Origin: Gonium pectorale
Lineage: Eukaryota > Chlorophyta > Chlorophyceae > Chlamydomonadales > Volvocaceae
Direction of reading: 5' to 3'
DNA: 64,000 bases
Assembly (NCBI GenBank): GCA_001584585.1
Contig: LSYV01000026.1
Span: forward strand, 76,805-140,804
Each line of letters begins with the position of its first letter. The first letter of the stretch is position 1. The notes under the pieces are model-generated. The model was given only the letters and a program-made list of their open reading frames with translations. It searched no databases and had not been told where the DNA came from. A program made the translations under genes and the position numbers. Below, in pieces: positions 1-11,800 of the stretch.

Positions 1-115
1 CTACCCTGGTATGGACGCTCCTAGAGTACGCTACTCGTCGGTAATCTCTTAGCATGCCCACGGACTGAGCAGCCCCCGCCCCCTCCTCCCACACCCCCAC
101 CCCCGCCCGCCTCAG

Positions 116-274
116 GTGGACGCGGTGCTGCTGTCCATCCTGGCGGACATCTGCGCCCGGCCCGCTCCGCAGCCCGACGGCACCAGCATGGCGTCCCCCG
201 CCGGCGGCGGGGGCTCCTCGCCCTTGGGCTACCCACTCAGCCGGCCCCGCTCCGCGCCGCCGCCACGTTACTGA
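116..274 (+). CDS. 3'-terminal exon of an unidentified gene (partial)
   Basis: This is the last coding exon of a gene whose earlier exons lie left of the window. A pyrimidine-rich run of C and T ends in an AG acceptor at 114-115. It opens a frame of 52 codons beginning VDAVLLSILADICARP and closing in a TGA at 272-274. The first 15 residues look like an amphipathic helix; the rest is Gly/Ser/Pro-rich and looks like a disordered tail. The reading frame is chosen because it is open from the acceptor to the stop with strong G/C bias at third positions. Bases 1-115 are read as intron. No family is recognised and no function is proposed. A single exon could be misassigned, so confidence is moderate. 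Confidence 0.5.
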   Translation: MDAVLLSILADICARPAPQPDGTSMASPAGGGGSSPLGYPLSRPRSAPPPRY

Positions 275-1721
275 TGCCAGCTCCTAGCTAGGGTAGGCAG
301 CCCTGGCCCGGTACCCAGTGCTACTGGATTACTGTGGAGGCTAGCTGTCGCCAGCTGGCGCAGCCAATGCACAAAACGTTCGTATTAATGGCGCTCGGGG
401 TGCATTCGGGACCCACCGTTGCGGGGGCCGCCAGGAGGGGGTGGCCGACGATCCGGCGGGCCCGAGGAGCACCGGAATTGGGCGCATGACTGCGTGATCC
501 ACATCCCCCCCCCGGCGTGTTCTTGCCGGGTACGCCGCACACAGAGCCCTGGGGCATGCATGACGGCATTCGGGCGCTTCGTGCGAAGTTCAAGTTCCAA
601 CCGGAACTTCCTTGTGCCCTCTCTGCCAAACCTGTGACCTGGCCACGGGGTGCTATGTTAGGTGCACTGTGTGCGGTGATGCGGCGCGTACGGCACACAG
701 CGTGTCGATGCGCTTACGGTCACGGCCCGATGGCAGCAATTGGGCGAGAGTTAGCAGGCATGCTGACGTGGACGTGTGGCTTTTGTCATGTAGATAGACC
801 CATAAACCACACTGGAGGCATCTTATAGGTAATTCTTAGTGGGCTGCTTCGTTGGCTTGGGCCGGGCGCAGAGTCCATGGCCTGCCGGCTATATTCCTTG
901 CTATTTGCAGCTCCTTACTCGTTCACAATCTGTCCTGAGCACGCTGTCTTTGCATGCATGACACACAGAGGCATCATAGGCATGGATTGCATCAGCAAGC
1001 ACTCTTTACGTGGCTGATGAGGCGAGGCACATGTTGTGGTGCAAAAAGCGGCTGTTTGCGGTCATCTCGGCTATGGGTCGTGTTTGCGTACCGTATGCTG
1101 CAGGGTCTGCTGCGTGTTGCAGCACTCGGTTGTTACGGTGGCGCCGCCGGCCGCCCCGTGGGTTGGAAGGGTGGAGCGCCCAGTTGGTGCGGCTGCTCGC
1201 GTAGGCCAACTCTGCACGATAGCTGTCAGAATATATTGGGACAATACGGTGCTGTGGTAGAAATCGTAGCGTGGCCATGTTGGTGTCCGCATGGATGTCC
1301 GAATGGCTGCAACGGTGCGGAAGGGAGCCCCGGCCCCAGAGAGGTGAAGACTGGAATTGTACGGAATCTCTACTACTGACTATACCGCATCTGCATTGGC
1401 CCCGGCCCCCGGGCGCAGGTCACGGCAGGTTCTCGTAGTCGCGCCAGGCCAGGGCCGTCCGGCAATGAAGCTGGAGCGATTCAGTGCTTATAATCATATG
1501 TATGCTTTAAATGTTCTGTGCTAATTTATGATGTAGCGTTCGGCACGTACCAACAACGCGCTTAACCGCACTCCTCCCAAGCAGTGCTGCTGTAACGCAG
1601 CCTCGGGATAGGATAGGGGCTACTGATTTTAGCCCCAAACGCGCTTCATCTCTCAGTACTGAGCTCGGGTTCGCTGCTGAGCATCTCAACAGGTCGTGCA
1701 TCCTTCGCAGCGCGCCCGCTC
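275..1721. other. Intergenic region / long 3' UTR, no gene seen
   Basis: No open frame here has splice sites, codon bias and a recognisable product together. The only plausible landmark is a TGTAA at 1591-1595, the usual volvocine poly(A) signal, so much of the stretch may be the 3' UTR of the gene ending at 274. The promoter and 5' UTR of the ubiquitin ligase gene starting at 1722 should lie in the last few hundred bases. Confidence 0.5.
1591..1595 (+). terminator. TGTAA poly(A) signal (candidate)
   Basis: TGTAA is the canonical poly(A) signal in Chlamydomonas and its relatives. It is the first one seen on the + strand after the stop at 274, about 1.3 kb downstream, which would make a long 3' UTR. 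Confidence 0.3.
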
Positions 1722-4700
1722 ATGGCTGGAGACGGCCCTCATAGCGCTCGCGATACGCCCATTCCAACTCGCAACTGCGCAGCAGCAGCGATCAACCTCG
1801 ATGGCGCCATTCCTGCTGCTCGTGCCACTCCAGCCCGACTGGACCCGGACACGTGGCAGTCACAGCTCGAGGAGCTGGTGGCTGTGCAGGCCGTCCTGGA
1901 TCAGGACTTCAGGTGCGAGTGGCTGAGGTGGGGTGGACTGGGCTGGGGATGCGGCGAGGCCATCGTAGGGGCTCAATGGCGAGCCCGCGATGGGGGAAGT
2001 GTGAACCGGCGGACGACGCTACAACGCCCACAGCGCGCACACCCCCGTATCCATTCGCTGCAGATAGAGCTCCAGTCCCAGCGCCTGCTGTCATACAAAG
2101 CTTACGTACGCTCTCCCGCACTCCCCCTCTTGCGTTCCACTGTCACGTCTACATCGCTGATGCAGTCTACTGGAGGCGCCTGGAGCCCGCCGGCAGATGG
2201 GTGGCCGCGGTGCAGGGCCCTCAGACGCACGCGCCAGCGCCCGCCGCCTCAGCCGGGACAGCAGCGGTGCAAGCGATGGCGGCGACGGCGGCGGCAGCGG
2301 CAGCGGTTTCGAAGCCTCCGAGTACGTCCACAATCTGCTGGACCCGGAGGCCTTGCTGATGGCCGGGCCACCACCCGAACTGTACGGGGACGCTGATGGC
2401 GCCGGCAGCGGCGGGGATGCCGTTGATCTGTTTGTGGCCGAGGCGCTGGTCCATGTGGAGGTCCCCGAGACCGGACTGCAGCTCATGGTGGAGGCACCGC
2501 CGCCGGCGCCGCCGCCCCGTCAGCAGGAGCATGAAGAGGAGTCGGCGGCGGGGCCAGGGGCTTCTCGGTCGGTGGGCGACCGCGCCAGCGGCGATGGTGG
2601 ACGGCAGCACATGGTTGGGGCAGCGCAGGAGGGGCAGCAGACTGCCGAGGCGACGGCTATGACGACGACGATGACGACGACGACGACACTGCTGGGGGCA
2701 CGGCCCTCCTCGCCCGCTTCCACGGCCTCCTCCTCGACACCCACCACCTCCCTCCCTTCACTGGCTGCCTCTGCATCCGCCCCGGCTGCCGGTGCCAATG
2801 CCCGCGCCGCCACCGGCATCGCGGCCGCCGCTCCTCCCGCCGCGGCTGCGGAGCTGGTGCCCTTTGGCCCCCGGATCCCGCACCTGAGCCCCATCCGCGT
2901 GACCCTCACGCTCCCGCCCGGCTACCCCGCCGCCTGCCCGCCCGCCGTCAGCCTGCACGCGCCCTGGCTCAGCGGGCCGCAGGCGGAGGCGCTGGCGGCG
3001 GGGCTGGCGGGCGTGTGGGAGGCGCAGGGCCCCGGGGGGCCCATCGCGCTGGTGTGGGTGGACTGGCTGCGCGGCGAGGCGCTGAGGCACCTGGCCATCA
3101 CGGACGCGCTGGTGATCAGGCCAGTGGAAGAAAAGGCCGTCTCTGGGCAGGCTGCTCACGCTGGCCTGCGCGGCACAACCTCGACTGCCGTCGACGGCGC
3201 CGCCGCGTCCACGTCCCATGACGGCGCCGCTGTGGCTGCCGCAGGCGACGACGACGGTGCATCGGACGTCTCCGACGGCGGCGCGTCCTCGGGCTCCGCC
3301 AACGCCGCGTCGGACTTCGCCGACGCCGACGCCGTCGTCGGCGGCCCCGCGGCGCTGCTGGCGCTGTCGCTTCACCGCTACTCTGCGCGCCGGGAGCAGG
3401 ACGTGTTTGCCTCCTCCTCCGTGCGCTGCCCCATCTGCTTCGAGGAGCACCTGGGCTCCCGCTGCGTGCGGCTGCCCGAGTGCCGCCACGCCTTCTGCGG
3501 CGGCTGCCTGGCCACCCACCTGCGCACGCAGCTGCGGGACGGCGCGGTGGATCGCCTGGCCTGCCCCGAGCCGGGCTGCAGGAGGCAGCTGGCGCCGTAC
3601 GTGCTGCAGCAGATGCTGGGGCAGGTGGGGGCGGGGCCCAGGGCGGCAGCTGGCAAGGTTAAGGGCCGGGCATTGGGGCATACCAGGGGAGGTAGGGTCT
3701 TGTTCTCTTGTACGGGCGTGGCGGTGCGAAGACGAGCAAGCCCCCTCGTCGTGGGCACGTCACTGCTTGCGGTGTGGGTGTCTTGGCGTGTGTATCCGCA
3801 CCGAGTTCAGCACACCGGCCATTTGGGGCGGAACTTTGTTCGCCGCTTCAGCATGCCCTACACCCACGTCGCACCTTCCGTACAGGAGGAGTACGAGCGC
3901 TGGGAGCGGCTGTCGCTGCAGCGCGTGCTGGACCGCATGGGTGACGTGGTGTACTGCCCCAGGTGCAGGTACGACACATGTGCGGCAAACGCTTGGATTA
4001 TAAAAAGCAATTCCAGGTGGCCCGGTATGCGGAGGAGGTCGCTGGGACGAGTAGTGGGCCTGAGCAATTAGCACATTTTGAACGGAAGCGGGCTTGACGG
4101 AGTTGGGAGCTTCCACAGGCCGTTTACGGGCCTACGGGCCGCACCCTGCCCCCAAGCAGGTTCTCCGTACCCATAACTACACGCACGCATGTACTTGCAT
4201 GTAACTTGCATGTAACTACAGCACGCCTCACTCGCCGCTCGCAGGCAGGCCTGCCTGGAGGACCCCGACCACAGCGTGCTGTGCCCCAGCTGCTTCTACT
4301 CATTCTGCGCGCTGTGCGAGGAATCGTGGCACCCGGGGAGGTGGGGCCGCCGAGGAGAGCGTCGGTTGGGAGACCAGTGTTCAGAGGAAACACACACCCT
4401 CCTCCTCCCTCCCGAGTGCTTCCTCTCCCTGATACTCCCTTCGCTCGCATCCAGCAGACAAAGCGCGGCCTTTGCGCCGCCCCCCCCCTGTTGCTCCCTT
4501 TCGATTTCTTGTTTGTATGCCGCCGTGGCTGCCTTGGGAACCCACCTCCACCAAAGCTCATGTCGCATCAGACCGCGTACGCAAGACAGCGCACTAGTCG
4601 ATTTTGCGCCGCCACCCGTGTCGCGCTTAAGCAATCCCCAGCTGATATGCCACCGTGCTGCCCTGCTGGCCGCCCTGCTGCTGTCTGGCCGTCCAGGGAG

Positions 4701-6675
4701 TGCGTCGACAGCGAGGCGCGGCTGGAGGCGGAGCAGCGGCGGCTGGCGCTCGAGGATAAGCGGGCCGCCCGGAGAGCCGCGCGGGCGGCTGTGAGCGCGA
4801 GCGCGGCTCTGGCAGACCGCATCCAGCAGCTGCTGAACTACAAGATACTCAACGTGAGCGTGCGCAGGGCGCTACCGCTGGTTCCTCCGTGGGCAGGACT
4901 CGAAGGGATGGGTGGGCGCGGTGAACTTGCTCGGTGCGAGCACAGTGTCCGCTGCGGGCAGGAACCCGATTGGGTGGCGCATGTGGGGGTAAAAGCTGTG
5001 CGGGTGGCTGCGAGAGGGATGGGCGAGGCCCCAGTTGTTGGGACTTTCGTCTTGCGGGGCGAGTGTGAACGAGGAGCAGCATAGAAACTAGTTCTTCGGA
5101 ACGGTCTTCAGTAGGCCATTCTTGCGCAGGCATGCAAAGAATGCCGTGTACCGGATGGGTATGGAGGCCTGGTTCTCCCGGGCGGCTTCTAGTCATGCTC
5201 CGGTACATGCACGACAGTCACACAATCCAAAGGCCTCGACCAACCATCAATACGACAATCCAAACAGCCACCCCATAGAAAGCTGTTGCGGCAACATGGA
5301 CGACGGCGCCCGGCCCGCCAATCCCACCTGTCCAAGCCCACTCCCGCCCCGGCGCGCAGAGCACCGCCAAGCGCTGCCCCAATTGCGGCATGGGCATCGA
5401 GAAGAACGGCGGCTGCAACCACATGTACTGCACCAACTGCAACATGTCCTTCCAGTGGGACCAGGGTGCGTGGCTGCCTCCGTGTGTGTTGTATGCGTTA
5501 CGGTGTGCTCAAGACAGTTCTATACAAGACAAAAACAAGGCTGCCACGCACACGGCACACACGGCTGCCTCCGTGTGTGCTTGCGCGCGTGCAGTGCCGT
5601 GTCCGTGTGCGCTACACGCGTACTGCGCTATTCCAGTATCATGTATGATGTACGGCTGAGATCCAACATGTGAATTTATTATGTACGGCCTAGGGCCAGT
5701 CGGAGAATGAGTGGGCGACTGAGAGACCCCGCCAAGTGCCAACCCTGGCCGGATGATTCTGTGTGGGGTAGGGGCGTGGCTGGAGCGTTACCTGCGAGCG
5801 TCGTCAGCGCCGTCAGCGTCGAGTGCGGGTGAATGTGAAGTGCTGTTTGAGCCTGCCACCTTGCCGCGTTAGAGGCTCTGTGTGTCCTGCCTGCGTTTGC
5901 CACCTGCTCGCGACCTGCGCCCGGTGGCCGCCCGCCCCGCCCGTTTGTACGACTCGGCGCTCCGCTTTTACGGTCCGGCCCCTTCCTCGTCCGGATTCCT
6001 GCCCACAGCGCCCCAGGTCAGAAGCCTCCAGGAGGCCTACAAGAAGGTGGTGGACAAGGATAGCGACGAGAAGTCGAGGAGAAAGGCAGCCAAGGTAGGG
6101 CCGTATGCCGTACTGCAGCAACGAGCCTAGTGTGCACAGCGCCGTACAGCGCTTTGTACGGCCCTGCGGCACGAGTAACGCCTGGGCACTAGCCCAGCAT
6201 GCACATCCCAGTCACAACCCACACGTATGTACGGCGATAGGCTGCGCGTCGCTTCCTAGTCCCCTCTAGCGAACTACAGCGTGCCGTACATGCCGCCGCA
6301 CATATACACCGCAGCCGCTGTCCGTCCTGATCGTACTCTGTCAGCGCTGCCGTACACTGCAGTCCTGCACGTCAACGACAGACCCCCGAACCCGCTCCCA
6401 CCCCCGCCCGCGCCCGCCGCCCGGCCCCTTCTTCGCAGATCCGCCCGGTGCCGTGTGTCTCCTGCGGCCAGCCCAACGTCAAGGAGGGCCGCAACAACGA
6501 CGTCCGCTGCTGGGCCTGCCACGGCCACTTCTGCTACCTCTGCCGCGCCTGGCTGCACAACCGGCCCGGGCAGCACTTTGGGACGGGCCCCGGCCGCTGC
6601 CACCAGCACACCGACGACGGGGTTCTTCCCGCCACCAGCACCACGGCCGCAGCGGCGTTGGCAAAGCCGCGGTAG
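1722..6675 (+). CDS. RWD-RBR E3 ubiquitin ligase, copy 1 (divergent RING2)
   Basis: Model join(1722..1912, 2166..3624, 3886..3968, 4245..4340, 4697..4853, 5360..5465, 6009..6094, 6439..6675): all phases agree, 804 residues. RBR ligases take ubiquitin from an E2 onto a RING2 cysteine, then pass it to substrate. Order: RWD (about 40-410, split by an Ala/Ser/Thr-rich insert; LTLPPGYPAACPP lies in its second half), RING1 at 485-550 (CPICFEEH, CRHAFCGGC), IBR at about 573-609 (CPSCFYSFCALC), a charged helix, RING2 at 668-697, and a C-terminal zinc module (CVSCGQPN, CWACHGHFCYLC, QHFGTGPGRC) of plant RNF14-like proteins. RING2 keeps the catalytic Cys681 and has His683, but the two later zinc cysteines are Gln694 and Gln697. 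The exon with the family's GYDHF motif (present in copy 2) is missing. Start: the first in-frame ATG upstream of LDPDTW; the RWD helix in copy 2 begins at MARLDPDTW, so the extra 37 residues here are uncertain. Compared with copy 2 the original stop is lost and 17 residues are added. Confidence 0.85.
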
Positions 6676-7843
6676 GGGGCTGGTGCTTCCTTGCAGCGAG
6701 GAGATATGTATACCTAACGTGGATGCCATGGCATGCACCGTCAGCGTGCTTGTCGGGTGTACCGCGGTTTAATGCGTGTATGTGGCGCGTCAAAGTACTG
6801 CGGGTGTGCGCCCATATGAATGACCTCGGACGGATGTTGAGTTGAGTGCGCACCGGTACTGTCGAGGTCTCGGCCCCGACGCAGCGCAGCAGTGTGCCGC
6901 ACACACCTCTCGGCTTTCTCAAAACGTAGCGCGGGCTACGCGGACTACATGTCGTGTTCTCGAAGCTCGGAAAGACTACGACACGGTATGCATGCTGCGG
7001 CTTGATGAGGCAGACGTGCTAGGGCTGTGCAGCGCCTTTGCTCACTGTGCGCGGAGCGTGCCGTATGTGTTCAACATGCATCCGACCTCTGTCTTTACTA
7101 TGCGGTGCATGTGGCCGTTGTCAATGTTATGTGCGCGCCCATCGACAGCCTGCCAAAGAGGCGTCATTTTGTGGTTGGTGCATGGCGATGGGCGCGAAGC
7201 TCGGTTGGGGTCTGCGGACCCATGGGTCGGCAGACTGACCGTCCTGAGCGCCTTGTTGTTACAATGTATACAGATGCCCGAACTGCATCCTATGCACGAG
7301 GTATGCTGGCTGGTACCTGTCCGTGGGCCGCCCTGCCTGGTGGCTTGTGTTCAGGCTCACGTGACGCAGCTTACTCATGTTGGCTTGTGTTTTCCAATCG
7401 TACTACTCCTGTGACAATCCGCTCGCGAACCGTATATATGATGCAGATAGCATAACAGTGCATTCATGAGTGAGCTGTTCGCCCCTGTGACCTATGTGGG
7501 TCAAGCTCAAGGTGGCATGTATGGCATGATGTATTGCTGTAGGTGGCGTCGATGGCCCGACGTTGGCCATGGGGGGAGCTCTTTGCAGCACTGTCGCACC
7601 GCTCCCGTGCGCACGCCCACCATCGCACGCACATCACGACCCAGCGGGTGACTGCATTATGTCCCACCATGTCGTTGTGCCCGGACAGTGCCCCTCTTCA
7701 TCTCCCTTTCCCATGGTTGTGCCTGTGCGGGTGGTTCCGGCGTTGACGAAAGGGGCAAGTTGCCTGTTGCCTGTAGCTGGTCTAATGTAGAGCAGGATTT
7801 GATGCATCGCTGTCAGAGCCGATGGCGGGTTCATTCTGAAGTC

Positions 7844-7848
7844 TGTAA
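7844..7848 (+). terminator. TGTAA poly(A) signal for RBR copy 1 (candidate)
   Basis: First TGTAA seen on the + strand after the stop at 6675, about 1.2 kb downstream. The distance is long but not exceptional for this group. Confidence 0.35.
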
Positions 7849-8439
7849 TCTAAAGAGACAACAAGGGCTAGTAGCTCGCTGTAGCCGGTCGTTGGTTCCG
7901 GTTCTTTGCGATGTCCAGAGATGCTGGCGGCAAAATGTGTGCGTGCTATCTAAGTTGTGTATGCAATGTTGGCATGCCCGGTGCCGTAGGCACACGCACG
8001 GGGTATAGCTGGATAGCTCAGTTGGTGTGACCCGCGGTGGTGTCAGTGGCGGTCAACTCGACCTCGTGGGCTGCTCTTTAAATGGGCTCAATGTTTGCGT
8101 ATCTCAAGGTTGTACCTACTTGGTGTGCGCGGCGTAACGGACCTTTCAGATCATCCAAAACGCCTTGGCTGTGCTGTGTGTTACCACTGTGCACGGCTCC
8201 TTGTCTGTACAACTCAAAAGTGCACCCATCTTACTTACCGCCTCTTCTTTTTCCGCCGCCATGCAGCCATGTCCAGTACCGCGTGCTGCCACCTGTAGTC
8301 GCCATATTCTGGTCATGCCAACCTCATTCACTCTAGCAAAGGCAAAGCTGAACTCCACCGAGGGAGCAGATGGGTCGTTTAACGGTGTATTGTTGACAGT
8401 GGACGCATAGGCTCACCGGCTCGCCGCACAGCAAGGTGG

Positions 8440-8444
8440 TTACA
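8440..8444 (-). terminator. TGTAA poly(A) signal for the CCR4-like gene
   Basis: The + strand reads TTACA, that is TGTAA on the - strand, about 400 bases beyond the stop of the exonuclease gene at 8847. This is a typical 3' UTR length. Confidence 0.55.
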
Positions 8445-8846
8445 CGTGCACCTGGACCAGCAGCGCTGAGAGCTCCATGTGCAACCCAGAAGCTACACGC
8501 CCGGACCTCAACCGCCGTCGTGCTCGCTAGCACCTTGCAGCCAAAGCCGATAAGCTGTTGCCACCAACGCTTGTCCTGAAGCCCGTCCGAACTGCGGCAC
8601 GCCTCCAACCCCTCGCGATGCGATCCCTGCGTACGACGCCCGTACCCCTCCTCATCATCACCATCATCGCGTGAACAACCTACCGGTATGGGCCCACCTG
8701 CGCCTGCGGCAACGGGCCCTACCGCTGTTCACCTCCTCCCGTCCTCCGCCTACATATGCCGCTACCGTGACCAACATGCCGTTTGAAGCGCCCGCAGCAG
8801 TGCCAGGCCTTCTGAACGTGCTCAGGACTCCGATGTAGCCGGGCCA

Positions 8847-11800
8847 CTACGGCAGCAAGAGGAGCTCCCCGCCCACCGCGAGGTGGTCGGAGGGGTACTC
8901 TTCGTCAGGGATGGGCCGGAAGGCGATGTCGGCCAGCGGGTCCCGCCAGCTCCCATCACGCCGGCCGCCGCCGCCGCCAAAATCGCCTGCGCCGCCGGCG
9001 GCTGGGCGTGCGGCGGCCGAGGGGCCCATTGACGGCAGCCCGTCCTCGTTATCGTACGGCATGGCCAGCGCCGAAACCACGGCCAGCTTGGATCCGGGTC
9101 CCGATGAGAGCCATACGTAGTCGAGGCATCCCGCGAAGGAGGCGGTGCGCGTGGTGAGGGGCGGCTCCCTGGAGGCGGGGATGGGCGGGGCATTGGTGCG
9201 GGATGATGCGCGCGGGCTGGGCGGCGGACCGCATTCGAGCCTCCAGAGACGGCTGCTGCCATCAGTGGGACCCGCACACAAGTGTGCATGTTGGCCAAGG
9301 GGCATGGGGCGCTGGGCAAGGTACGCCGGCCCGGGCCCACCTGCCAAACCCACGTCTCACACAAGCACGCACGCAAGGTGACATAGCACCGACCAACAAC
9401 ACGAGTTGCAAAATCCGCACGGACCTCAAACCCATGCTCAGCCAAGGAGCGCTGAGCCCGACTGGCCCGGGCCCACCTGCCAAACGCCTCCGCGCTCAGG
9501 CTCGTCAGCCGGAGGCCCGAGCAGCCCATGGGCAGTGCCGGAAAGCGCTCCGCCCCACCCGACGCCGCTTTTGAGGCGTCCGCCCCGCCTCCGCCACCGG
9601 GGCCCCCGGGCCCGGGGCCCCACACGCGCGAGTGCGGATGATCCGGGTGGTCGGGCGGCAGCGACCCGCGGGACAGCAGCGTGTAGACGCCGCTCGCCAG
9701 CCCGTCCGCGGGAACCTGGCCCGGGAGGGGGGCGACACGTGTCGTCGGCAGTCACAAGAGATTATGCTGCTCTGCTTCAAGTGCAGAAGGGATATGAGCG
9801 GTGGTGGGGTTAGGTAAGGGGTGGGCAAGGGGGCGGGGCAATGGCCAAACGGCTGGCGGGTAAGGCGGCAGGCCGTGCACGAACATGCAGCTCCCAGAAC
9901 CCTACCACCGTTCAGGCCCCGCAGCAACACGTCGGCGCGCCCCCCGGTGCATGCGTGGCCGCCGAGCCGCTCGACCAGCGCAGCTCCGAACAACTGTCCG
10001 GCAGAGAGCTGAAGCCACCCGGCCGGCTCACGATGCGAGGGCCGCGTCCGCATGCGTGCCCATGTACGCACGAAACACCTTGAGGGACACGCTGGGGTAT
10101 TGAATGCGCTATTACTCATGTAGAACACACGACACACCTGCGGGTCGAAGCTGTCGGGCAGGCGCTTGGAGGCTAGGCTGTTGAAGTCGCCGCAGAGGAC
10201 CACGGGCACGGAGGCGGCCTGCCCCGCAGCCCCCGACGCCTCCTGTGCGAAGGCGGCCATCGCGCCGCACAGCAGCGCCGCCTGCCAGGGGCACGGCGTG
10301 TTCGGGGCAGGGCGGGTCAGGAGGCAAGACGCGAGGGCACTTGTGAGCGGCCAGGCGCAGGGACGAGGTCAGGGGAGAAGGAACCAAGGGCAGCAGCTCC
10401 CGGGGCAAGGCACGGTCGGGGCATGTCATGGCAAGTAGCAAGGGGCAAGGGCACTTGCAAGCGGCCAGGCGCGGGGACGGGCTGGGACCTGGGGAGGACG
10501 GAACAAGGGCAGCAGTTCAGCTGCCCAGGCCCGGACCCAAGGGCACGGGCGTCTGCGCACGGCCGCCAGGGCGCGCCAGGGTCAAACACTCCGATGATCG
10601 CAGACTTGGCACACTTGAATGCTACATGAGGCGGGATGGGGACGCGCGCGCCGGGACGCGGCGGGGCGGCGTGCAGAAGGACACCGGGACCTGTCGTTCG
10701 GCGATGATGTACCCATACTGGGGCTGAATGGCACCGCAGCTGAACCCTCCCTCACACACCACCCACGCAGCATCGCACCTGTAGCACCTTGACGTCCGGA
10801 AACGCCTGCGTGGGGGTGCATAACAATAGTTTGTGCACCGGTGACATGTACGCACTCACATGCAATGCGCGCGGTGGGACTTGATGGGATTGAAGCGCGC
10901 ACCTGCTATTGCATGTTAGACGTTAGCAGCAGACGGCGCTGCAAGCTGCGAAACACTCGTTTTTGGAACTGCCGGTGGCCCTGCCGAAGCCGAAGCCGCC
11001 CCATCTATAAGAACGAACTACGCCAGCGCGCCCGGAAGAACGCTCGGTTTACACACATTACACCCACGACCATAAACTACCCTGTGTGGCTTGACGAACT
11101 CCGAAGCTCGCGGTCCCAGGGGCGTGTCCACCCACCGGGTTCCAAAACAGGTGCGTCACGGCGCCCAGCAGGAGCTGACCCGTGGGCCGGTGCCGTAGCA
11201 GCACCAGCACCGCGCCCTCGCCCAGCTCCTTGAGCTTGCGCCACGGCTCAGTGTCTGGGCCAGGGAGCAAAGGGATCTTCACTATTCATATCCCTTCTGG
11301 GGTTGCATGCGCTTCAGGCGCGGCCGGCTATATGCGCGTGTAAGAGCCCTGGTGCCGGCCCCCCTGGTGCCGCCCGCCCCCTCCCGCGCGTGTCCTGCCC
11401 CTCATAGACCCTTTCGCAAGCGCGCTTCTCATGGGTGCTTGTGCGCAGGAAACGGCTCAGTGACGTAGCTGACGCGACCAATGCAGCGTCCGGTCATCCC
11501 GCATGCAGGGAGCGGGTGCAGGCTGGGCAAGCGCAGCGACGCCGCAAGGCTTACGGCCACCGCACCGGCGATCTCTGGCGGCAGCCCTGCAACCTCGGGC
11601 CCCATTTCCGCAAAGACGTAGCTCCTCCGCGCCACCGCCTCCAGAGCTGAGCTGCGCCAGAGCAGCGCGATGCCCTCAGTGGGCCCAGGCACGGGGCCCA
11701 CCTGCAAATGGTGGGTATGGCGGGTAATATAGGGCACGATTGGTATCATGGGGAACGCGTGAATGTGTGTTGAAATGAAACGACGCATACGACGAGCGTA

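Larger units (their letters stand above)
6676..8846. other. Convergent intergenic region between two genes
   Basis: This is the tail-to-tail space between the + strand ligase gene (stop 6675) and the - strand exonuclease gene (stop 8847). No open frame shows convincing codon bias or a recognisable product. It holds one candidate poly(A) signal for each gene (7844-7848 on +, 8440-8444 on -), so most of it is probably 3' UTR. Confidence 0.5.

Noticed and set aside
2758..3681. 307-codon - strand open frame opposite RBR copy 1
   Set aside because: Antisense shadow. A similar shadow lies opposite copy 2, as expected from their shared sequence, and neither has a motif.
8009..8080. tRNA-like string GGATAGCTCAGTTGGT
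   Set aside because: The D-arm consensus is present by eye, but the required GAGC partner of GCTC is missing and no T-arm (GGTTCRANYCC) or paired acceptor stem follows.
11554..11566. GTAAGC at 11554 as the donor of the CCR4-like exon 11566-11701
   Set aside because: It is the stronger donor word, but it leaves the next exon out of frame (a stop follows). GTGCGG at 11565 keeps the phase and the family motif, so it was preferred; the site remains open to transcript evidence.
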